This document shows positions 37,620 to 43,910 of a DNA stretch of 64,000 nt, in pieces. The stretch is from Polaromonas sp. A23 (GTDB lineage Bacteria; Pseudomonadota; Gammaproteobacteria; Burkholderiales; Burkholderiaceae_C): assembly GCF_002001015.1 (NCBI RefSeq), contig NZ_MUNO01000041.1, positions 62,001 through 126,000 of the forward strand, read 5' to 3'. How positions within the stretch are numbered: the stretch's first letter is position 1; each line of letters begins with the position of its first letter. The position numbers were made by a program, and so were the translations under genes. A model generated the notes under the pieces. The model had not been told where the DNA came from. It made no database searches and saw only the letters and a program-made list of their open reading frames with translations.

Positions 37620-38069
37620 ATGAACAAATTACTTGCCACCTTGATCGCTACCCTGGTTACCGGCGCTGCATTTGCACAAGTCACTGCACCCGCTACACCT
37701 GCCACACCAGCTGTGCCTGCTACTGCCGCAACAACGAAGGCAGAAGTCAAAGCCGACAAGGCCGTGGCAGCTGCAGTGAAAAGCGAAGCCAAGGTGGATG
37801 CCAAGGCCGACGCCAAGGTTGAAAAAGCAGAAATGGCAGCTGACACTAAGAAAGCCAAAGCTGCCGCTAAAGCCGACAAGGTAGATGCAAAAGCCGCTGT
37901 CAAAACCGGCAAGGCCGATGCAAAAGCAGACAAGGCCACCATCAAGGCCGATGCCAAGCTGGAAACTGTCAAGACTGATGCTGCAGCCACCAAGGCCAAT
38001 GCCAGCATTGAAACCAATGCAGTCAAGGCAGAAGGCAAGGCCGACGCGAAAGCAGCCGGCAGCAAGTAA
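37620..38069 (+). CDS. Ala/Lys-rich exported repeat protein
   Basis: 149 residues from ATG 37620 (AAAGGACT upstream). A Sec signal (MNKLLATLIATLVTGAAFAQ) is followed by a Thr/Ala/Pro linker, then ~110 residues of degenerate KAD/KA-type repeats (VDAKADAKVEKAE, KADKVDAKAAVKTGKADAK). The mature chain is predicted alpha-helical or disordered, with Lys and Asp/Glu alternating. It resembles histone H1-like or TolA-like Lys/Ala-rich chains only in composition. A strong terminator follows. Confidence 0.8.
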   Translation: MNKLLATLIATLVTGAAFAQVTAPATPATPAVPATAATTKAEVKADKAVAAAVKSEAKVDAKADAKVEKAEMAADTKKAKAAAKADKVDAKAAVKTGKADAKADKATIKADAKLETVKTDAAATKANASIETNAVKAEGKADAKAAGSK

Positions 38070-38107
38070 TTGCGAAGTGGTGGCTGTTAACAGCTGCCAA
38101 GTCGAAA

Positions 38108-38141
38108 CAAAAAAAAGACAGGCCTGGCCTGTCTTTTTTTA
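38108..38141 (+). terminator. Intrinsic terminator
   Basis: GACAGG-CCTGG-CCTGTC stem flanked by A and T tracts; symmetric enough to serve both the Ala/Lys-rich gene and the convergent zinc-ribbon gene. Confidence 0.9.
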
Positions 38142-38181
38142 TGGGCGCATGTCGCCTCAGAACTTGAATCGAAAAAGCGGT

Positions 38182-38433
38182 TTACCGCCCCACCACCGAC
38201 CAACCCGCATGCAGGTTGCTTTTGTCGTTCTCGTATTCCCACGCCGTGCCGCAGCGGTCACAGCTGTATTTGGTCACGTTGACCAGATGGCCGCCGCGCT
38301 TCTCCTGCCGGTTGGCGCCCTGCACAAGCTCGGGGTGGCCCGGGGCTTTGCGCCAGTTGCGCTGAATACCGGCGCATGAATCGCACAGCACCATCTTTTT
38401 CAGTTCGTTTTTTCGGTTCAGGTCTTCGGTCAT
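38182..38433 (-). CDS. Small zinc-ribbon protein
   Basis: 83 residues from ATG 38433 (MTEDLNRKNELKKMVLCDSC). Two CxxC pairs, CDSC (about 17-20) and CDRC near residue 59, would bind one zinc. Basic middle part. Possibly a nucleic-acid or protein adaptor; no family recognised. Divergent from the MerR gene (143 bp apart). Confidence 0.65.
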   Translation of the reverse strand: MTEDLNRKNELKKMVLCDSCAGIQRNWRKAPGHPELVQGANRQEKRGGHLVNVTKYSCDRCGTAWEYENDKSNLHAGWSVVGR

Positions 38434-38538
38434 GGTGCTGCTCTGGCGTTGCTGGGTATGCCCCATTGTCGCTCCAGGTACCGGGCAGGCGGTTTTTACC
38501 CGCGGTCACGGCCAGAACACCCCGCGCAAAGCAGGGGC

Positions 38539-38569
38539 TTGACTTCGAGTGCGCTCGAAGTTTTACAGT
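38539..38569 (+). promoter_or_regulatory. MerR-type promoter with 19-bp spacer and dyad
   Basis: TTGACT (-35, 38539-38544), a 19-nt spacer, and TACAGT (-10, 38564-38569). The dyad CTTCGAG-TGCG-CTCGAAG (38543-38560) fills the spacer. A long spacer with a central dyad is the hallmark of promoters that MerR proteins untwist. The ATG at 38576 is about where transcription would begin, so the mRNA may be leaderless. Confidence 0.85.
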
Positions 38570-38575
38570 CAATGC

Positions 38576-38971
38576 ATGACCACCGCACCCACCGTCTCTT
38601 TAAGCATTGCCGAAGCCGCGGAAGCCTCGGGGCTGAGCGCCTACACGCTGCGTTATTACGAACAGATCGGCCTCATTGCGCCGATTGACCGGCGTAGCGG
38701 CGCGCGCCGCTACAGCGACGCCGACATGCGCTGGCTCGAGTTTCTGGTGCGCTTGCGCGCCACGGGCATGTCGATGCGTGACATGCAGCGCTACGCCCAG
38801 CTGCTGCGCAAAGGCAATACCGCCGGCAGCCTGGCCGAGCGGCAAACCTTGCTGGAAGAACATGCCGCGCGACTGGAAGCCGGCATACGCGCCCAGCGCG
38901 AAACCCTGCAGTACATCCGCAAAAAGATCGGCCTGTACGAAGAACTGCGCGTTGTACCCAAACGCGCCTGA
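38576..38971 (+). CDS. MerR family transcriptional regulator (aldehyde/reductase-linked type)
   Basis: 131 residues from ATG 38576. HTH and wing SIAEAAEASGLSAYTLRYYEQIGL (residues ~9-32), then RRYSDADMRWLEFLVRLRATGMSM, as in the MerR subgroup next to aldo/keto reductases (YhdM/AdhR-like). No Cys suggestive of metal sensing is seen in the effector region. It probably activates its own promoter and the aldo/keto reductase gene 42 bp downstream. Confidence 0.92.
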   Translation: MTTAPTVSLSIAEAAEASGLSAYTLRYYEQIGLIAPIDRRSGARRYSDADMRWLEFLVRLRATGMSMRDMQRYAQLLRKGNTAGSLAERQTLLEEHAARLEAGIRAQRETLQYIRKKIGLYEELRVVPKRA

Positions 38972-39013
38972 CCCAGCCATCTACCCACTCCACTTACCCA
39001 TCCAAAGGACACC

Positions 39014-40012
39014 ATGATCAAAACCCGCACCCTCGGCCGCAACGGCCCTTCCGTCTCCGCCATCGGCCTCGGCTGCATGGGCATGAGCGACTTCTACAGC
39101 AACCGTGACGATGCCGAGTCCATCGCCACCCTTCACCATGCGCTGGACCGCGGCCTGAATTTTCTCGACACCTCGGACATCTATGGCCCGCATACCAATG
39201 AGCTGCTCATCGGCAAGGCCATCGCCGGTCGCCGTAAAGACGTGTTCATCGCCACCAAGTTCGGCATCATGCGCGACCCGGTCGACGAAACAGTACGAGG
39301 CGTCAATGGTCGGCCTGAATACGTCAAAGCCAGCTGCGACGCCAGCCTCAAGCGCCTGGGCATCGACCAGATTGACCTCTATTACCAGCACCGCGTCGAC
39401 AAAACCGTGCCCATTGAAGACACCGTGGGCGCCATGGCCGAGCTGGTGAAGGCCGGCAAGGTGCGTTACCTCGGCCTGTCTGAAGCATCGGCTGCCACCG
39501 TTGCCCGCGCCTGCAAGGTGCACCCCATCGCTGCATTGCAAAGCGAATATTCGCTGTGGACGCGCGACCCTGAAGTTACCGGTACCCTGGCCGCCTGCCG
39601 CGAGCACGGTGTGAGTTTTGTCGCCTATTCGCCGCTGGGCCGCGGCTTTCTCACGGGTGCGTTCAGCAAGCCCGAAGATCTGCCCGCCGACGACTACCGC
39701 CGCAAGTTCTCGCCCCGCTTTGCCGAAGAAAATTTCAAGCGCAACCTGGCCCTGGTCGATGCCGTCAAGCAACTGGCCGTGGCCAAAGGCGTCACCGCGT
39801 CGCAAGTCGCGCTCGCGTGGGTGCTGGCACAGGGCAACGACATCATTCCCATTCCTGGTACCAAGCGCCGCACCTATCTTGACCAGAACATCGCCGCGCT
39901 CGACGTTACGCTGAGCCCGGCCGAACTGGCCCAGCTCGACAAGGCCTTCCCGCCCGACGCTGCAGCCGGCCTGCGCTATCCTGCATCCTTTCTCGGCTCA
40001 GTCAACGCTTGA
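39014..40012 (+). CDS. Aldo/keto reductase
   Basis: 332 residues, AKR13-like. The catalytic Asp-Tyr pair is in [14 protein letters not shown], the Lys in IATKFG and the His in YYQHRVD. NADPH-binding segment [15 protein letters not shown] near 276-290. It reduces aldehydes or ketones. AAGGACACC precedes ATG; directly downstream of the MerR gene, so likely co-transcribed and induced with it. Confidence 0.95.
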   Translation: MIKTRTLGRNGPSVSAIGLGCMGMSDFYSNRDDAESIATLHHALDRGLNFLDTSDIYGPHTNELLIGKAIAGRRKDVFIATKFGIMRDPVDETVRGVNGRPEYVKASCDASLKRLGIDQIDLYYQHRVDKTVPIEDTVGAMAELVKAGKVRYLGLSEASAATVARACKVHPIAALQSEYSLWTRDPEVTGTLAACREHGVSFVAYSPLGRGFLTGAFSKPEDLPADDYRRKFSPRFAEENFKRNLALVDAVKQLAVAKGVTASQVALAWVLAQGNDIIPIPGTKRRTYLDQNIAALDVTLSPAELAQLDKAFPPDAAAGLRYPASFLGSVNA

Positions 40013-40185
40013 GCCAGTGCAGCCGGGTCGCACACCTCTGCGCAGCTCTCAACCAGGGCGCTGTGTCCGAGCGGCGAGTTTTAAGATTCCTTTTAGACTT
40101 CGGGCATCTAATGCGGTCGCCGCAACGGGCTGCGCTGACAGGCGTCAGCCGGGCGGCATCTTCAATCCTTTTTAAGTTCTTAACC

Positions 40186-40941
40186 ATGAAACTTTCCCGC
40201 GCCCTTGCCTCTTGCTCCATCCTCGTGTCCGCCCTGTGCGCGTCCGCGTCTTTCGCTGCTCCGGCGGCGCATTGGGACTATCGCGGTAAGCACGGCGCCA
40301 CCCACTGGGGCGACATCGAGCCGGCGTACGAATCTTGCGCCAAAGGCCAGGTGCAATCACCCATCGACATTCGCAACGCCCAGGCAGCACAGTTGCCCGC
40401 GCTGGAGTTTTCATACGGCCGCGTGGCGCCGTCCATCGTGAACAATGGCCACACCATCCAGGTCAATGTGCCAAAAGGCCAGTTCCTGACCATTGCCGGG
40501 CAACGCTACGATCTTTTGCAGTTCCATTTCCACACGCCGAGCGAGGAGAAGGTGCAGGGCAAGCCGAGCGCCATGGTGGCGCATTTCGTTCACCGCAGTG
40601 AAGAAGGCAAGCTGGCCGTCGTGGCCGCGCTGATCCAGCCGGGCAAAGCCTCCACCGGATTCGACACGGTCCTGTCGCACCTGCCGCGGCAAGCCGGCGA
40701 GACGTTGACCGTTGACGGCCTTGAGCTCGACTTGGCGGGCCTGTTGCCCACCGAGCGGCGTTATTGGGACTTTGAGGGCTCTCTGACAACGCCGCCTTGC
40801 TCCGAGGGCGTGCACTGGATGGTGCTGACGCAGCCTGTCAAGGTTTCGGCGGGGGCCATTCGCCGTTTTCGCCAGCTTTACCCGGCCAACGCGCGGCCCG
40901 TTCAACCCCTGAATGGCCGCGTGGTGCGCATCTCGCAATAG
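40186..40941 (+). CDS. Alpha-type carbonic anhydrase, periplasmic
   Basis: 251 residues from ATG 40186. Sec signal MKLSRALASCSILVSALCAS... cleaved near AFAA/SFAA. Zinc ligands His114 and His116 (QFHFHTPSEE) and His133 (VAHFVH). Cys51 and Cys205 (TTPPCSEGVHW) form the conserved disulfide. It hydrates CO2 in the periplasm. A weak hairpin at 41006 may end the transcript. Confidence 0.95.
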   Translation: MKLSRALASCSILVSALCASASFAAPAAHWDYRGKHGATHWGDIEPAYESCAKGQVQSPIDIRNAQAAQLPALEFSYGRVAPSIVNNGHTIQVNVPKGQFLTIAGQRYDLLQFHFHTPSEEKVQGKPSAMVAHFVHRSEEGKLAVVAALIQPGKASTGFDTVLSHLPRQAGETLTVDGLELDLAGLLPTERRYWDFEGSLTTPPCSEGVHWMVLTQPVKVSAGAIRRFRQLYPANARPVQPLNGRVVRISQ

Positions 40942-41005
40942 CCCGTTCAGGGCGCTGGGCCGTCACTGGGTTTATTCCCAGGCGGACCCCCGGGTTTGCC
41001 CTTTC

Positions 41006-41022
41006 AAGCCTGTTTGAGGCTT
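41006..41022 (+). terminator. Weak hairpin after carbonic anhydrase
   Basis: AAGCCT-GTTTG-AGGCTT followed by ATT; possible terminator, short T run. Confidence 0.4.
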
Positions 41023-41170
41023 ATTGGCGCATAATTCAACTGTTTGGGTGGATTTCCATCCAGACAGGTTAGTGATCGGTCAGTTTCGCGCGCTACGGCG
41101 GTACTTCTCAGGTTTGTTGTGCTTTCGGGACCCCATCGCTTTTGTTTTATGTGTTTTTTGAGGAGTCCCC

Positions 41171-41539
41171 ATGGGCAATAAACTTTACGTCGGCAATCTG
41201 CCTTACACAGTGCGCGACGAAGATCTGCAACAGTCTTTCGGCCAATACGGTGCTGTCACCAGCGCCAAGGTCATGATGGAACGCGACACCGGTCGCTCCA
41301 AAGGCTTCGGCTTTGTGGAAATGGGCAACGATGCCGAAGCTCAAGCAGCTATCGCCGGCATGAACGGCCAATCTCTTGGTGGTCGCAGCATCACCGTGAA
41401 CGAAGCCCGTCCGATGGAGGCACGTCCTCCACGTAGCGGCGGCTTCGGCGGTGGTGGTGGTGGCGGCGGTTACGGCGGCGGCGACCGTTCCGGCGGTGGC
41501 GGTTATGGCGGCGGCGGCGGTGGCCGCGGCGGCTACTAA
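41171..41539 (+). CDS. RRM RNA-binding protein with Gly-rich tail
   Basis: 122 residues. RRM residues 1-80 with RNP2 LYVGNLPYTV and RNP1 SKGFGFVEM, then a 30-residue Gly/Tyr/Arg-rich tail (GGFGGGGGGG and GGDRSGGGGYGG). Such Rbp-type proteins bind single-stranded RNA and are often cold-induced in cyanobacteria and betaproteobacteria. GAGGAG precedes ATG. The leader from the preceding hairpin is ~150 nt and T-rich, as for cold-shock mRNAs; whether it acts thermally is not known. Confidence 0.92.
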   Translation: MGNKLYVGNLPYTVRDEDLQQSFGQYGAVTSAKVMMERDTGRSKGFGFVEMGNDAEAQAAIAGMNGQSLGGRSITVNEARPMEARPPRSGGFGGGGGGGGYGGGDRSGGGGYGGGGGGRGGY

Positions 41540-41613
41540 GCCCTGCAACCCCAGCCAACGGCAGAAATGCCGTAGCAAACCAGCTACCTCAGCCCTGCGC
41601 TGAGTAAAGCGTC

Positions 41614-41648
41614 AAAGGCTTCGAAACTTCGGTTCCGAAGCCTTTTTC
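41614..41648 (+). terminator. Intrinsic terminator after the RRM gene
   Basis: AAAGGCTTCG (41614-41623) pairs with CGAAGCCTTT (41636-41645), followed by T residues. Confidence 0.85.
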
Positions 41649-41821
41649 TTTGGAGGGGCGGTTCCCCGAAGAATCGCAATGACCGTACGCGCACATCTTC
41701 AAACACGAGACTCGGCGATGAATGTCTGGCGCCGCTGCGCTACGGATAGTTCTACGGATCGGGGACAAACTACGTCCCTGCCACATCATTCCCCTGTTTG
41801 ATTAAAAAGGGACGAAGGCCG

Positions 41822-41880
41822 ATCGTTAGCGATGGCTCTTACTCCTTTGCGAATGTTCACGACGTGGCCATCGCTACGAT
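41822..41880. repeat. Imperfect inverted repeat
   Basis: ATCGTTAGCGATGGC (41822-41836) and GCCATCGCTACGAT (41867-41880) pair with one bulged T; 30-nt loop. Unknown role; upstream of the Fic gene. Confidence 0.5.
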
Positions 41881-41945
41881 GAAAGCAAGGGGCAATTTGG
41901 ACGTTTCGGCGGGTTGGCGAGCAATTTGAGCCGTATTTCAGGCTC

Positions 41946-41970
41946 ATTCACCGTATTAAATGCGGTGAAT
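41946..41970 (+). promoter_or_regulatory. Dyad operator upstream of the Fic gene
   Basis: ATTCACCG-TATTAAATG-CGGTGAAT, perfect 8-bp arms. CATAAT at 41977-41982 may be the -10, placing the transcript start at or next to ATG 41989. Confidence 0.5.
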
Positions 41971-41988
41971 ATGCTTCATAATCCCCGC

Positions 41989-43119
41989 ATGGCCAGACCT
42001 CGTGCTCCTCATAACCCACGCTATATCTGGCAGCTACCCAACTGGCCGCAGCTCCAGTTTGACCTTGCTGCCTTGGCCGCGCAATTGGCGCAGGTGCATC
42101 GGGCGCAAGGCGAACTCATGGGGCGTATGGCCGAGTTGGGTTTGGCGGAGCGCGAGCAAGCCACCCTGCAGGTGTTGACCCAGGAGGTCATCAAAACCAG
42201 CGAGATTGAAGGCGAGCGGCTCAGCCTGGACGCCGTGCGTTCGTCCATCGCCCGCAGGCTGGGCCTGGATATCGGCGCCTTGGCTCCGAGCGACCGGCAT
42301 GTAGACGGCGTGGTGGATGTGGTGCTGGACGCCACACGCAACTTTGACCAGCCGTTGACCAGTGAACGCCTGTTTGGCTGGCATGCAGCCTTGTTCCCCA
42401 CCGGCTACAGCGGCAGGGTGCGCATTACCGTGGCCGCATGGCGCAACGACGCCAGTGGCCCCATGCAGGTGGTGTCCGGCCCAGTGGGCCGCGAGCGCGT
42501 GCATTTTCAGGCGCCACCGGCCAACATCTTGCCAGCACAAACCGAAGCCTTCCTGAGGTGGTTCAACGCAGCCCCGGTGGGGGACGCACTCATCAAGGCC
42601 GGGCTGGCTCATCTGTGGCTGGTCACGTTGCACCCGTTTGACGACGGCAACGGCCGCGTCAGCCGCGCCGCGGGCGACATGGCACTCGCCCGCGCCGAAG
42701 GCACCAGCCGGCGCTTTTACAGCTTTAGCGCCCAGATACAGCGAGAGCGCAAAGACTATTACGACCAGCTGGAGGCCACGCAAAAAGGCCCGCTGGACGT
42801 CACGCCCTGGCTCAGCTGGTTTCTGGGCTGCCTGCTGCGCGCCGTGCAGGGCGCAGACGCCACGCTGGCCGGTGTGCTGGACAAGGCCCAGTTCTGGCAA
42901 CGCTGGGCAGGCACGCCCATGAACGAGCGCCAAACCAAAGTACTGAATCGTGTGTTGGACGGCTTTGAAGGCAAGCTCACCAACGCCAAGTGGGCCGCCA
43001 TTGGCAAATGTTCCGCCGACACAGCGCTGCGCGATATCAACGACCTGCTGGCGCGCGGCGTGCTGCGCAGGCTGAAGGGTGGGGGGCGCAGCACGGGGTA
43101 TGAGTTGTGCGTCAAGTAG
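41989..43119 (+). CDS. Fic family protein (AMP transferase)
   Basis: 376 residues from ATG 41989 (MARPRAPHNPRYIWQ); the upstream in-frame start overlaps the operator. N-terminal DUF4172-like helices, then the inhibitory motif TSEIEG (about 70-75, the S/TxxxE-G/N class), and the Fic core HPFDDGNGRVSR at 215-226. The C-terminal ~90 residues form a winged helix (MNERQTKVLNRVLDGFEG, then RDINDLLARGVLRRL), so the protein may bind its own promoter. Fic proteins transfer AMP from ATP to target proteins. It stands alone, without a separate antitoxin. Confidence 0.93.
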   Translation: MARPRAPHNPRYIWQLPNWPQLQFDLAALAAQLAQVHRAQGELMGRMAELGLAEREQATLQVLTQEVIKTSEIEGERLSLDAVRSSIARRLGLDIGALAPSDRHVDGVVDVVLDATRNFDQPLTSERLFGWHAALFPTGYSGRVRITVAAWRNDASGPMQVVSGPVGRERVHFQAPPANILPAQTEAFLRWFNAAPVGDALIKAGLAHLWLVTLHPFDDGNGRVSRAAGDMALARAEGTSRRFYSFSAQIQRERKDYYDQLEATQKGPLDVTPWLSWFLGCLLRAVQGADATLAGVLDKAQFWQRWAGTPMNERQTKVLNRVLDGFEGKLTNAKWAAIGKCSADTALRDINDLLARGVLRRLKGGGRSTGYELCVK

Positions 43120-43129
43120 ACGCTGCTTG

Positions 43130-43888
43130 TTAGCGTCCAGCGCCAATACCCGACTGCAAACGCAAGCCGCGCAAACGCACGTGCGCAGCGTCTTCCATGT
43201 CCACCGGTAACTGCTGCTTGGCTTGCAAGTAGTGATTGGTAAACACATCCAGGTAAGCCTCCAGCGTTTGCGCAGCAAGCGTTTCACCGGCCAGCTCCAG
43301 GCACAGGGCCGCTACTTCAGACGTGCAAAAGTGTTCGTCGCGCTGCGAGCGGCGCAGCTTATAGCGGGAGAGCTGCTCGCTCTGCAGACTCAGCACAGGC
43401 AAGTGATTCAGGTAAGGGCTCTTGCGAAACATCTTTCGTGCCTCAGGCCAGGTGGCGTCGAGCAACACAAACAACGGGCGCTTGTTTACCGCGCCCGCTG
43501 CAACATCGGCAGGCAACACATCCGTCACCACCCGCTCCGCCGCCACAAACTCCCCGGGAAACACCAGGTACGGCTGCCACTGCGGGTCAGCCAGCAGGGC
43601 AAGCAAGGCAGGGTCTACCTCTGTGCGCGCCCACCCAAACGCAAACGTGTCTGCCACTACATCAGCAATCAGCCAGCCCGTGTTGCTGGGTTTCAGTGGT
43701 TCGATGTCCGCCATGACCAGGCACACGCCCGCACGCGTGGGCACCACGGGGCGCAAGGCGCACATGCAGTGGCTGGGGATCAGCCGGCAACCGGCGCAGC
43801 GCACATTGCGCGGGCCGCCGCGGGCCAGAAAGGGCTTGGAGGCGCGCGCCAGGCGCGCGGTGCGCAGAAGAGAAACGGCGTGGGTCAT
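43130..43888 (-). CDS. DTW-domain protein (tRNA-uridine aminocarboxypropyltransferase-like)
   Basis: 252 residues from ATG 43888 (MTHAVSLLRTARLARASKPF). The Cys-rich N-terminus (CAGCRLIPSHCMC) and the family signature DATWPEARKM (the DTW motif) match the TapT/YfiP family, which makes acp3U in tRNA from AdoMet. Cytoplasmic. It is 22 bp downstream of the fusion protein gene and same-strand; co-transcription is possible but the functions look unrelated. Confidence 0.9.
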   Translation of the reverse strand: MTHAVSLLRTARLARASKPFLARGGPRNVRCAGCRLIPSHCMCALRPVVPTRAGVCLVMADIEPLKPSNTGWLIADVVADTFAFGWARTEVDPALLALLADPQWQPYLVFPGEFVAAERVVTDVLPADVAAGAVNKRPLFVLLDATWPEARKMFRKSPYLNHLPVLSLQSEQLSRYKLRRSQRDEHFCTSEVAALCLELAGETLAAQTLEAYLDVFTNHYLQAKQQLPVDMEDAAHVRLRGLRLQSGIGAGR

Positions 43889-43910
43889 GGGCGAAGTGCC
43901 GTCAGCCGCA

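Larger units (their letters stand above)
41540..41988. other. 449-bp intergenic region between RRM gene and Fic gene
   Basis: Contains the terminator (41614), an imperfect inverted repeat (41822-41880) and the Fic operator (41946). No ORF looked real. Confidence 0.5.

Noticed and set aside
37607-38065. 152-codon minus-strand Ala/Leu/Ser-rich ORF
   Set aside because: Shadow of the Ala/Lys repeat gene, which has a signal peptide and ribosome site on the plus strand.
42034-43287. 417-codon minus-strand ORF opposite the Fic gene
   Set aside because: Shadow of the Fic reading frame; no motif.
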